The position numbers and the translations under genes were made by a program. A stretch of 64,000 nucleotides of DNA from Rheum nobile (taxonomy: Eukaryota > Streptophyta > Magnoliopsida > Caryophyllales > Polygonaceae). Shown here in pieces: positions 23,172 through 36,169 of this stretch; positions within the stretch are counted from its first letter, which is position 1, and each line of letters begins with the position of its first letter. The DNA is taken from positions 186,001 through 250,000 of the forward strand of contig WOAB01000880.1 of the NCBI GenBank assembly GCA_027886185.1. Direction: 5' to 3'. Under the pieces are notes generated by a model. The model was not told the DNA's origin, ran no database searches, and saw only the letters and a list, made by a program, of their open reading frames with translations.

Positions 23172-24560
23172 TAAAGTTGGCCCTTTTTTTAGCCACCAGA
23201 GTGTTTTTAGGCCCAAGTTATCAATGTTTTATTTTATTTTTCATTTTTCTATTTATTATTATAATAAATAATCAGCAAAATATAAATTAACAAAAAAGCC
23301 TTAATAAGATTTGCAAATTAATTAGCTCTAAATTTTAAAATCTTATCAAATCGTGACCAAAATCTCATCAAACTAACTTATTTTTGCAATAAATGTTAAC
23401 ATCATTTTCTATTTGACGGAAATGTAAATGTGATACATATATTTTTGCTAATGCAACAATAATATTAATTGACATTTAACATCATCAAAAAAAATTAATT
23501 AATTTTAATATTAATTATTGTATAAGGTTAGGTTATATACTTAACTTTAGATACCATATATCTTAATGATTTTTTTGGTAAATATCACGAATTAGTGACA
23601 AACTATTAGCAAATTAAATGAACCTATGTAAGTTAATTAGTATATTGACATAACAACAAGATTAGTGAACTCACGTAAGTTAATTAGTAACAACCTTTAG
23701 ATAGCATATATTTTAAATGATTTTTTATTTACTTACAATACATTCACATTTTGAAATTTAAATAAACCCGCGTAAATTTGATAGCAATAAAATCTTCACT
23801 TGACAAATTTCACATTTTCAAGATTTAATTACAAATTATTTAAGAACTTGAAATAAGTGATGGTGAATATAAAATATGTATGAAAATATCAATGTACTAT
23901 TTGAAATATAACTCAATTGAGTTTTATTTGATTCTCCAATTGAGTTAATTTAGTATATTGATAATTAAGAATAAAAAAAATGTACCTAACATATATATAT
24001 ATATATATTAATAAAATAATGAGTAAATTAATATGATTTTATTTTCAATAATATCATCTCAATGTCTAAAACCTAAATTGAATATTACAAAAGGTAAATA
24101 AACAAAAGCTAACAAAAGTAATATTATATCAACAAACATAAGAAGTTTTAAAAAGAATATAGATTTAAACATATCATCAATAACATATTGTTGGAAGATT
24201 GACAAATAACATCGTACTAACCTATTAAATTGAAGAAAAAATAGTATATTTCGATTCATAATTTCAATCTCGGATACTATTTCACTCTAAATATACAAAA
24301 ATAAAATATTCTTGAGTTAAGTTACATGTACAATCGTAATTTTTACATATATTTAGAGTGAATTTTTTTCCTATAATGTTTATATATATAAATTCAATCA
24401 CATTCTTTCTATTAGTAAGTATATGTTTGGAAAAAATCTAACATAACTACATGTCAATATATTTTCATTTCATATATATCTGATCTTTTATAATCACGTA
24501 ATTATTAATTTGTACTCATGTGATATTTATTCGTATACTAAAATTTTATTTCATAAATAT
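23172..24560. other. AT-rich Helitron interior
   Basis: No coding sequence is visible in this stretch between the MULE-1 target duplication and the Helitron 3' hairpin. It is strongly AT-rich, with (TA)n tracts near 23990-24010. Confidence 0.6.
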
Positions 24561-24567
24561 AAGTCGG

Positions 24568-24597
24568 CTCGTGCATGACACGAGGGTTTAAACTAGT
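24568..24597 (+). other. Helitron 3' terminus: hairpin plus CTAGT
   Basis: A perfect 6-bp stem with a five-base loop lies eight bases upstream of CTAGT and is followed by T. This is the canonical replication-terminator structure of plant Helitrons. Confidence 0.85.
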
Positions 24598-27271
24598 TTA
24601 ATATAAAAGTATAGTGGGTTGATAAACTCCTTCAAAAGCCCTGAGATAAAATGATAAAAATAGGCTAGGGCTTTTTGAGAAATAAAATGAAAAAGTGATT
24701 AAAACGGGGTGCAAATTTGGTGAGGACATGTATACATGTTAGGACTAAGGATACCTAATAACACTAGATTGCAAGCAATCCAACGGTTCCTGTAGCATGT
24801 GTGTTAGTAGATAAAATAGGGCTACGCTCTCCGCCTCGCTTGCACACACGCGCTTTTTAAATCAAAAGAATTCCAAGCGACACAGCGCGAGACAATTAAC
24901 GGGAGGGAAGGAGAGCGAAACTAGGGCGATTTCAGAGGTTGATTTCGAAGCGATTTCAAGACAAGTTTCCAAAAGCAAGGTAATGTATCAATTTCATCCT
25001 GTTTTGCAGTACATCTAAGCGATTTCAAGCGCTTCTTCTCATTTTGATGCTTGTTCTCAACATCTAACATACTTCCGCTCGAATTTCAATTTTTTTCCTA
25101 CTTTGTTCCGCGCGATTTGGACTCCTTCAAGCAGATTTCGTGTGCATCTTCTAAGATTTCTAGTGGATTTTCAAGTATCGGAAGAAGAAGAACCAAAACA
25201 AGTCAAAAATGCGGAAATCGAGAAATGAGAAATCACAACAAGTAGGAAGAAAACTGTAAAACCTATATAAATCTTCTAGTTTAAACTGCTTCCTATAAAA
25301 TTCATGTGCTTCTATTCTTTAGATTGTGTTTTAAAATGGTTTAGAGTTGTGTGCATACAGTAATAACATGTGTTTGCATATGGTTGTAACATCCATGTGA
25401 AGATCATTTAACTTCGTTATTGTCTGTAGTGAAATATATTGTTATGAAATGTTATAGTGTTGTGTGCATATCATAAAAACATGTGTGTGCATATGGTTGT
25501 AACATGAGTATGCAGATGATTTAAGTATGTTATTGTCTGTAATGAAATAGATTGTTGTAAACTGTTAAAGTGTTGTGTGCATATGACAAATAGGATGTGC
25601 GTGCATATGATAAAAACATCTTTGTGCATATGGTTGAAACATGTGTGTGCATATGATTTAATTAAAACTTTTGTGTGCATACAATGATAATGTTTGTGTT
25701 CATATACTATGAGTTAATGTGTGTTCACATTGTGTGTGCAAACATTGAGGCAAGTGTATATGTTGTGTGCATGTGATATACCTTATGTGTGCATTAAATA
25801 AAAAACAGGTTGTGCATATGAAATAAAATTTAAAATCTTGTGTCCATATGATATTCTAATTATATATGTGTGCTCTTGTTTTTATTGCTTGAGTTCCAAA
25901 GGTGGTGGATTTAAGATATGGAACAATTATAATTGATCCAAATCAAAGCCCAACATCATCATCTATGAAGGAGTTGAGAGCAAAGCAAAGGAACGACAGA
26001 TCTAGAAAGAACAAAACACCAACTTCCTCACTAACAGAAGGTATATTGTAAATATGTGTGCATTTGAAAACATATTTGTCTTTGAATATCTCTAGTTAAT
26101 AGGTGTGCATATGAAATTTACGTTTTGAATATATCTACTTAATAGGTGTGAAGGGAACAAACAAGAAGAGCAAAAAAAGGTTGGCCAACAAACAAATCCA
26201 AGATAATGGTTCTGAATCTGAAGTAGAAGAGAGAGTACCCTCCACAGATCTGAGAGAGATGGATCCATCAGCTTCTATGATAGTTGTGTATCAAGGAGGA
26301 CAAACATCTACACAACAACAAGATCCTAGTTGTGAATTCACTCCTCCAACAAACACTCCCCCTAGTTAGTAAAATAGCTTTCTGTGTGCATATGTCTTTT
26401 AACTGTGTGTGCATATGTGTTTAACTTGTGTGTGCATATTTCTTATAATTGTATGTGAATATAATAATTCTTTTGTGTGCATGTACATAGGTCTTTTGTG
26501 TGCATACAAACACACTTGAGTATGCATATGCAAATCTGTGCATGAGTCTTGTGTGTGCATATACACACATGTACACATGATTTTTAATTGTGTGCACATG
26601 ACTTTTAACTGTGTGTGTGCATATGTATTTAACTTGTGTGTGCATATTTCTTATAATTGTATGTGCATATGCACACACTTGTGAGTGCATATGCAAAATG
26701 TTAAAGTGTTGTGTGCATATGACAAATAGGATAAAAATATCTGTGTGCATATGGTTGAAACATGTGTGTGCACATGATTTAATTGAAGCTTTTCTGTGCA
26801 TACAATGATAATGTTTGTCTTCATATACTATGAGTTAATGTGTGTTCATATTGTGTGTGCAAACCTTGAGGCAAGTGTATATGTTGTGTACATTGTGTAT
26901 AAGTGTGTGCATTATGTGTGTAATGCACACACAAGTTGTATGCATGTATGAATCATTCTGTGTGCATGTACATAGGTCTTCTGTGTGCATACAAACACAC
27001 TTGAGTGTGCATATGACCGCACTTGTGTGTGCATATGCACAGTTGTATGCATATATGAATCATTTTATGTGTAATGCACACACAAGTCTTTTGTGTGCAA
27101 TGTACAAGTGTGTGCATTATGTGTGTAATGCACACACAAGTCTTTTGTGTGCATATACACACATGTGTGTGCACAGTTGTGTGTAATGCACACACAAGTC
27201 TTTTGTGTGCAATGTACAAGTGTGTGCATTATGTGTGTAATGCACACACAAGTCTTTTATTTTGGGCACAG

Positions 27272-28203
27272 AAACAAGAAGGAAGAAACAAAGGGAAGGA
27301 ACAAGAAAAACCCCAAGGTATACAAAGAAGTCAAAGCCAGCGCACACTGAAGCAAAAGAGAAGGAAGTTAATGAAAAACAAAAACCAAAAGGCAAAAGGA
27401 AGAAAAGCCCTACAGAAGCAGAGGTATCTAAACAAAAGAAACAGAAAAAGGAGGAGAAGGACACTGAGAAGGTATCAAAGAGAGGGAAAAAGGAGGAGAA
27501 GGAGACTGTGAATCCCCAATATCCCCAAGATCACTTGAACGTGAAGAAATGGATAACTGAAGCTAGGAATGAGAACCCTCAGGTGTTATGTAGAAAATCC
27601 CCAAGATCACTTGTTCGAATGTTTGCTTATGAACAGAATTTCAGTGCTGCCCAGAGACAAGCTGTTATAGACATGGGATTTGGAGCATTGCTTGAGTGGA
27701 AGGTCGAAGACTTGCCAGGAAGTCTAGGCCTATATGTTGTTAGCAAATTTGATGAATGTAAATGCACCATCCAGTTAAAGGGTTCTGCAGAGATTTTGGT
27801 TACTGAGAATGATGCACACGACTATCTCGGCATTCCAAAGGGTAGCATCAGAATTGTGGCTCCCGATAAATTGCGCAACAAAGAAATCCTTGCCAAGTTA
27901 GTTGAGGACTTCCCGAAAAAGACAATGAGGAGTATTGTCATCAGTAATATCAAAGACAAGATGTTGACATATCAAGGGGATATTTGGTTCAAGAGGTACT
28001 TCATCCTCTTTTTTGTCAATTCGGTGGTGGACAGGCACACAAATGAGAAGTTAAAGTTTGAGATACTTGATCTCCTAGATGATGTTGACAAGATAAACCA
28101 ATATAATTGGAGTGCCTTTGTCTTTGACAAGCTTGTTGAGTGTGGAGGTAATTGGAAACCTAGTACAACAAAACCATACACAGGACCTCTGTTACTACTA
28201 TTG
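27272..28203 (+). other. Largest intact exon of the Ulp1-type MULE gene
   Basis: A single open frame of about 310 codons ends at a good donor (TTG|GTAAGA at 28204). It starts with roughly 85 residues rich in Lys, Glu and Arg, likely disordered or nuclear-targeting. It then has a globular region with SPRSLVRMFAYEQNF, MGFGALLEWK, DAHDYLGIPKG, FKRYFILFFVNSVV and NQYNWSAFVFDKLVE. Regions with this order are widespread in plant transposon genes that also carry C48 proteases. Confidence 0.65.
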
Positions 28204-28316
28204 GTAAGAATAAAACTTTCATTTCTTTGAATTCATTATTTCTGAAATTTGTGTGCATATATGAGTACTTATTTGTGCATATCCATACACTTGTGTGTTC
28301 ATATCTTAAGCAACTG

Positions 28317-31300
28317 GGAAATTGTGTACATTATGAACCATTGTGTGCATATGCTTATACTGTTGTGTGCATATGTCTCATACCTGTGTATGCATATGGA
28401 CATAAATGTGTGCATTTTGGTCATATGCACACACATGTTTGTGCAGTGTGTGTGCATGTGCACACACTTGTGTGTGCATATGGACATAAATGTGTGCATA
28501 TGTGTGTGCATGTGCACACACTTGTGTGTGTATATGGACATAAATGTGTGCATATGTATATGCATAACACACACATGTGTGTGCATGTGGACATAAATGT
28601 GTGCATATGTGTGTGCAGTGTGTGCATATGTGTGTGCATGTGCACACACATGTATGTGCATGTGCAAACACTTGTGTATACATATGGACATAAATGTGTG
28701 CATATGTGTGTGCATATGGACATAAATGTGTGCATATGTGTGCAGTGTGTGCATATGTATGTGCATGTGCACACACTTGTGTGTGCATATGAACATAAAT
28801 GCACACACATGTGTGTGCATATGGACATAAATGTGTGCATATGCACACAATTGTATGGATATGTCTCATACTGTGTGCATATGCTTACACTGTTGTGTGC
28901 ATATGTCTCATACTTGTGTGTGCATATGCACACAATTATGTGGATATGTCTCGTACTTTGTGCATATGCTTATGGTGTTGTGTGCATATGCTTACAGTGT
29001 TGTGTGCATATGTCTTCTACTATGTGTTTACCTCTTTGTTCACATCTTAATGTGTGCAAATCACTTCTTTGCAGTTGGTATATGTTGACCAAATGGTGTT
29101 CAAAGGAAAGCCATCTGAGAGGATATTCCCAATAATCACGAACTGGAACACAAAGACCCTAAAGGAAAGAGAAAACGAAGAGTTAATCCATTGTGGATTT
29201 GGGAGAGGGTTTGCAAGGGGAAGACCTCAGTTTCACGATCAAGATGAATCAACAAGGCATGAAGAGACAGATTCTGCCCAGACAACGAACTCAAGATATT
29301 CATGAAGGGCTATCTACATGATGCTGAAGAAATGGTTGTCAAGATTAGAAAGTTTGTGAATAAGAACAAGGGGACACCACCACAGCTTGCTCACAATGGT
29401 TTACTGAACAAGGTCAACATTGATTGTGAGAAGATTTTAAATGTTAAGCTGAGATCGAAATCCTTGTCACAAACTGATGATGACGACTTCGACAACCAAT
29501 CTGAATTCTGGGACGAAGCTGTAAAGTGCTTGGATGAAATTGATAAAACTTTGAAGGAAAAAGAGAAGCATGAGGGATCTATGTGGGTACCCGGACTGTC
29601 GGATTTTGTTCAACAAGTATCAAGGGATTACGGTGAAGTAAGTTAATAATGTGTTTTGTTTGATATATATTTTGTTACAATATAACAAGTACTAATCCAT
29701 ATGTTTACCTTCTAATGAAGAAAACCAATGATGAAGAAAACATGCACGAATCCCAGATTATTGGCAGTGATGATGATAAGGAAGAACAAGAAGACATGGA
29801 GGAGCCTCACACTTACGAAGAAAACATGGAGAAGGCCAGCAACATTGAAAAGGAAAAAAAATATGTAAATGACAAGGAAGAAGAAAAATGAGAAAGAACA
29901 AAACCAGGTAAACATAGAGGAGCCTCATAATGAAGAAGAAATCATGGAGGAGGTAAATATTAATGACAAGGAAGAAAATGATGGAAATCGGGTAAGAAAA
30001 TGTTAGGACTAAGGACATATGGATTAGTACTTGTTATATTGTAACAAAATATGTTGAGTCCTTGTGTGTGCATATAAATAACTATTGTGTGTGCATATGT
30101 TGAAGTTTAAGGGTTCAAGTGAAATGCCTGGCCAAATCAATGAGGAGGAAGATAAGGAAGCATCAGGAGAGAAATAGGTAAAAATCAGAATACCTACTGT
30201 GTGCACATCTTAAAACTTGTGTGTGCATATAAATTGTTTATGTGTGTGCATATGATACTTGTGTATGCATTTAAATAATTCTTTGTGTGCATATGTTGAA
30301 GGTTGAGCGTCCAAGGGAGATGCCTTGTCAAATAATTGAGGAGGCCCAAATCATTGAGGAGGCATCATAGAGAGAGGTAAAAATCATAGTACATCCTACT
30401 GCGTGAATTTTGTGTGCATTTAGTATTTATTGTGTGTGCGTAAGTTGATACTTGTGTGTTTATATAAACAACCCTTTTGCATATGTTGAAGGTTGGGAAG
30501 GCAGAAAGGGAACATAAGGTGGTATTAGGAGAAAAAAAAAGACTGCAGAAAATAAAAAGGTAAAATCTGAATATAAATTTTTGTGTGTGCATATGATAAA
30601 ACTTGTGTGTTCATATGATAGTTAATGTGTGTGCATATCTTGTTCCTTGTCTGTGCATATATTAAATCATTTGTGTGCATATAACAATGCTTTTATGTGC
30701 ATACTGCAGATCAGTATGGATTTTGATGAAGTTCCATCATTTGACTTGGGGATCTTACCAATTTCTACTCAGGAGAAGGACATATTGAGGAAACAGGAAT
30801 TGAAGGAATCAATAGCAGTTGAGGCAACAGAATCAACCATTCCAAAGAAGGTACAGAGAAAGAAACTTTGGCTGAATTAGAACCTTTTATAATTTGCAAG
30901 ACTCTGATGGTTTGTGTGTATTATTAGGTAACATTTGTGGTTGAAAACTCTTATGTGACACCGGTGCAGAACGTACAGAAAAGGATAACTAATCCTTCAG
31001 AATATGTGAAATCTCCATTCAAAGCAAGAGAGGTTGATATTAATGAGCATGCAACTACAAAGGAGAAAAATATCTACGATTGGCTGATGAACACAAGAAT
31101 AAAATATTGGTAAGTTGATATAAATGTTATTTTCAAATATTATGTGTTCGTATGATAGTTAGTGTATATGCATATGTTGATCATTGTGTGTGCATATATT
31201 AAAGCTTGTGTGTGCATATACTAAAGCATGTGTGTGCATATTAGAACTTGTGTGTGCATATCTTGATTCTTATGTGTGCATATATTAAACCTTGTGTGTG

Positions 31301-31482
31301 CATATCTTGATTCTTATAAGTTTCATGCAACGATGTGATTTTCAAATTGAATGAATTCTCATACTACAAAAGTGACTTCGCCTCATTAAAGGAAGGACAA
31401 TGCCTAGACAGTGGTCTTTTTGATGGATATACTGCAATATTAAATGAAAATGAAATATACAAAGATGCAGCGTCTCCATTAA
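28317..31482 (+). repeat. Tandem segmental duplication, copy A (3166 bp)
   Basis: Copy A starts at GGAAATTGTGTACATTATG and ends at CGTCTCCATTAA, where copy B begins at once. It contains one repeat-filled intron, the exon at 29075-29638, and a series of small acidic exons. Compared with B it has a 28-bp deletion near 29281, which shifts the frame, and a TAG near 30368, where B has GAG. Its intronic TGTGTGCATATG array is about 300 bp longer than B's. Confidence 0.88.
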
Positions 31483-34400
31483 GGAAATTGTGTACATTAT
31501 GAACCATTGTGTGCATATGCTTACATTGTTGTGTGCATATGTCTCATACCTGTGTGTGCATATGGACATAAATGTGTGCATTTTGGTCATATGCACACAC
31601 ATGTTTGTGCAGTGTGTGCATGTGCACACACTTGTGTGTGCATATGGACATAAATGTGTGCATATGTGTGTGCAGTATGTGCATATGTGTGTACATATGA
31701 ACATAAATGCACACACATGTGTGTGCATATGGACATAAATGTGTGCATATGTGTGTGCATATGGACATAAATGTGTGCATATGTGTGTGCATATGCACAC
31801 AATTGTATGAATATGTCTCGTACTGTGTGCATATGCTTACACTGTTGTGTGCATATGTCTCATACTTGTGTGTGCATATGCACACAATTGTATGGATATG
31901 TCTCATACTTTGTGCATATGCTTATGGTGTTGTGTGCATATGCTTATAATGTTGTGTGCATATGTCTTCTACTATGTGTTTACCTCTTTGTTCACATCTT
32001 AATGTGTGCATATCACTTCTTTGCAGTTGGTATATGTTGACCAAATGGTGTTCAAAGGAAAGCCATCTGAGAGGAAATTCCCAATAATCCAGAACTGGAA
32101 CACAAAGACCCTAAAGGAAAGAGAAGGCGAAGAGTTAATCCATTGTGGATTTGAGAGAGGGTTTGCAAGGGAAAAACCTCAGTTTCACGATCAAGATGAA
32201 TCAACAAGGCAGGAAGAGACAGATTCTGCCCAAGATAAACAGAATGATGCTGTTCTAAATGACAACGAACTCAAGACATTCATGAAGGGCTATCTACATG
32301 ATGTTGAAGAAATGGTTGTCAAGATTAGAAAGTTTGTGAATAAGAACAAGGGGACACCACCACAGCTTGCTCACAATGGTTTACTGAACAAGGTCAACAT
32401 TGGTTGTGAGAAGATTTTAAATGTTAAGCTAAGATCGGAATCCTTGTCATAAACTGATGATGACGACTTCGACAACCAATCTGAATTATGGGACGAAGCT
32501 GTAAAGTGCTTGGATGAAATTGATAAAACTTTAAAGGGAAAAGAGAAGCATGAGGGATCTATGTGGGTACCCGGACTGTCGGATTTTGCTCAACAAGTAT
32601 CAAGGGATTACGGTGAAGTAAGTTAATAATGTGTTTTGTTTGCTATATATTTTGTTACAATATAACAAGTACTAATCCATATGTTTACCTTCTAATGAAG
32701 AAAACCAATGATGAAGAAAACATGCACGAATCCCAGATTGTTGGCAGTGATGATGATAAGGAAGAACGAGAAGACATGGAGGAGCCTCACACTTACGAAG
32801 AAAACATGGAGGAGGCCAGCAACATTGAAAAGGAAAAAGAAATTGTAAATGACAAGGAAGAACAAAATGAGGAAGAACAAAACCAGGTAAACATAGAGGA
32901 GCCTCATAATGAAGAAGAAATCATGGAGGAGGTAAATATTAATGACAAGGAAGAAGATGATGGAAATCAGGTAAGAAAATGTTAGGACTAAGGACATATG
33001 GATTAGTACTTGTTATATTGTAACAAAATATGTTGAGTCCTTGTGTGTGCATATAAATAACTATTGTGTGTGCATATGTTGAAGTTTAAGGGTTCAAGTG
33101 AAATGCCTGGCCAAATCAATGAGGAGGAAGATAAGGAAGCATCAGGAGAGAAAGATGTAAAAATCAGAATACCTACTGTGTGCACATCTTAAAACTTGTG
33201 TGTGCATATAAATTGTTTATGTGTATGCATATGATACTTGTGTATGCATATAAATAACTCTTTGTGTGCATATGTTGAAGGTTGAGCGTCCAAGGGAGAT
33301 GCCTTGTCAAATAATTGAGGAGGCCCAAATCATTGAGGAGGCATCAGAGAGAGAGGTAAAAATCATAGTACATCCTACTGCGTGAATTTTGTGTGCATTT
33401 AGTATTTATTGTGTGTGTGCGTAAGTTGATACTTGTGTGTTTATATAAACAACCCTTTTGTGTGCATATATTGAAGGTTGGGAAGGCAGAAAGGGAACAT
33501 AAGGTGGTAGCAGAAGAAAAAAAGACTGCAGAAAATAAAAAGGTAAAATCTGAATATAAATTTTTGTGTGTGCATATGATAAAACTTGTGTGTTCATATG
33601 ATAGTTAATGTGTGTGCATATCTTGTTCCTTGTCTGTGCATATATTAAATCATTTGTGTGCATATAACAATGCTTTTGTGTGCATACTGCAGATCAATAT
33701 GGATTTTGATGAAGTTCCATCATTTGACTTGGGGATCTCACCAATTTCTACTCAGGAGAAGGACATATTGAGGAAACAGGAATTGAAGGATTCAACAGCA
33801 GATGAGGCAACAGAATCAACCATTTCAAAAAAGGTACAGAGAAAGAAACTTTGGCTGAATTAGAACCTTTTATAATTTGCAAGACTCTAATGGTTTGTGT
33901 GTATTATTAGGTAACATTTGTGGTTGAAAACTCTTATGTGACACCGGTGCAGAACGTACAGAAAAGGATAACTAATCCTTCAGAATATGTGAAATCTCCA
34001 TTCAAAGCAAGAGAGGTTGATATTAATGAGCATGCAACTACAAAGGAGAAAAATATCTACGATTGGCTGATGAACACAAGAATAAAATATTGGTAGGTTG
34101 ATATAAATGTTATTTTCAAATATTATGTGTTCGTATGATAGTTAGTGTATATGCATATGTTGATCCTTGTGTGTGCATATATTAAAGCGTGTGTGTGCAT
34201 ATACTAAAGCCTGTGTGTGCATATTAGAACTTGTGTGTGCATATCTTGATTCTTATGTGTGCATATATTAAAGCTTGTGTTTGCATATCTTGATTCTTAT
34301 GTGTGCATATCTAATTTTATTATGTAAGTATGTTAAATAATATTTCTAATGAGATAAGTTTCATGCAGCGATGTGATTTTCAAATTGAATGAATTCTCAT

Positions 34401-34520
34401 ACTACAAAAGTGACTTCGCCTCATTAAAGGAAGGACAATGCCTAGACAGTGGTCTTTTTGATGGATATACTGCAATATTAAATAAAAATGAAATATACAA
34501 AGATGCAGCGTCTCCATTAA
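31483..34520 (+). repeat. Tandem segmental duplication, copy B (3038 bp)
   Basis: Copy B repeats 28317-31482 with few substitutions in exons and introns, then continues into the unique 3' part of the gene at 34521. It keeps the 28 bases lost from A, but it has its own nonsense change near 32450 (TAA where A has CAA). It also carries extra bases around 34300-34360. Confidence 0.88.
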
Positions 34521-36169
34521 GGTTCTTCCTACCAACAGTGCATATGGTACATATTACATACTGTAATAAATTATATCATTATTAACGAATTACATTTTCT
34601 AACTTTATTTTTCTTAAACATGCAGATGTATATTGTGTTGGCAAAAGAAGTTGCAATAGAAGAAAAATCAATATTGTTCAACAAATGCTTAATGACGAAC
34701 TTTAACTCTGTTGAAGGTTTCATGAAAAAGAATTTGAAGATCCAAAACATTGACTTAGTAAGTCAGAATTGTTCAACCATATACACACTACAAATTTGTG
34801 CATAAGTCTTTTGTGTGCATATGACCATACTTTTGTGTGCATATGTGTACACTTATGTGTGCATATATGTCTTGTGTTACATATGAATACTTGTGTGCTT
34901 ATGTGTGCGTACAAACACACTTGTGTATGCATATATGTACACTTGTGTGTGCATATATCACTTGTGTTACATATAAAAACTTGTGTGCATGTGTGTGCAT
35001 ATGCACACACACAGACAAGTTCTTGATGCATAAGTGTGATGATATTTTCTGGGTGCATATGCACACACTTGTATTTTGTATGCACACAGAAAGTGTTGAT
35101 ATGTTCTAACATATATTATTTTTATTGATTAAACAGTTCTTTTTCCCACTGACTGCCCATGCACACTATTATGTGATTGCAATCAATGTTAAGACACCAG
35201 GTGTGCACATAATTGACAACTCGTCAGACGGAGGTGATGACAAGTATGGACAAATTCCCAGCGAATTGGTGAGTATAAGTTGACTATAAATGATAAATTT
35301 ATTAATATTGAATTGGAAAATTATTACTAACTTATGTTTTTTTTTTTGCAGAGAACTTTATTTGTGAATTTTCTCATGGAAAATCAGATGACAACGAAAG
35401 CTCAAAGCATAAAGGATGTAAACAAAGTTCCCACTGAGAGACTAGAGATGAACTGGAGGGATGGGAAAAACAAGATAGACTCTGAGATTTTTGCCATGAG
35501 ACACATGGAAACATACAAAGGGAATGGGTTATCAGATTGGTGCAGTGGCATGCTGAAGGACAACCAGAAACAGTTGAACAATTTGAGAGTGAAGTACTGT
35601 TCTACTTTCCTTAAATGTGAGCACAAGAAGAAATTTGAGCAGTTGCTTGAAGCCTATCTAAAGAGGAAGAATTATACAGCCAACAAGAAAAGGCTATGAA
35701 TGTTGTAACGTTACATTTTGTTTTGAACAAAACAATTTAAGGTTGTAGTTGCTTGAATGTTAGTAAGACATCTAAGGTAGAAGACAATTGAAGGTTTCAT
35801 TTTGTTTTGTAATGAATAACAATATACTGCTTTTGTGAGTGAATGTATAAAATGCTAATATTTTGTGTCCATTTATTCAGTGTTTTGTGTGCAAATGGTA
35901 AGCTTACCGTGTGCATATGTATAGCTAGTGTGTGCATATGTCGAATACTTGTGTGTGCATATATGTATTCTTGTATGTGCATATAAAGGAAGTCTAGGAA
36001 TGTTGTAATATTTTGTGTGCGTATCTTGAAAGCCAGTGTGTGTATATGATGAATTCTTCTGTGTGCATATGATGAATTCTTGTGTGTGCATATGTTGAAT
36101 TCTTGTGTGTGCATGTGATGATTATTGTGTGTGCATATCATGAAAGCTCTTGTGAGCATATGGTGAGAG

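Larger units (their letters stand above)
16216..24597 (+). mobile_element. Helitron interrupted by MULE-1
   Basis: If MULE-1 (16231-23162) and one copy of its target duplication are removed, the 5' end reads TCTATATATCTATATTAAAG followed by a GGCCC motif, typical of dicot Helitrons. The 3' end is diagnostic: a 6-bp stem CTCGTG/CACGAG with loop CATGA (24568-24584), eight bases, then CTAGT (24593-24597). The element sits between A (16215) and T (24598), the usual Helitron target. The remaining interior (23172-24560) is AT-rich with no RepHel helicase, so it is non-autonomous. Confidence 0.7.
25902..35699 (+). pseudogene. MULE-borne gene with C-terminal Ulp1 (C48)-type protease domain, broken
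   Basis: Exons recognised from splice signals and frame include 25902-26040, 26146-26368, 27272-28203, 29075-29638 with its duplicate 32027-32617, small acidic exons, 34626-34757, 35137-35268 and 35352-35699. The 27272-28203 exon encodes a Lys/Glu-rich leader, then a domain common in plant MULE genes (MGFGALLEWKVEDLP, then YLGIPKGSI). The last exons form a C48 cysteine-protease fold: His in HAHYYV, Asp in HIIDNS, and MRHMETYKG. In that family the nucleophile sits just before this in DCG; here it reads DSEIF, so Cys is Ser. Ulp1 enzymes process SUMO; the role of MULE-borne forms is unknown. A 3.1-kb tandem duplication, a 28-bp deletion and stops break the frame. Confidence 0.65.

Noticed and set aside
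28227..29135. Long Cys/His/Met-rich open frames on both strands (also 31490-32040 and 26400-27220)
   Set aside because: They are translations of the TGTGTGCATATG repeat, which lacks stops in several frames. They lie in introns and have no domain content.
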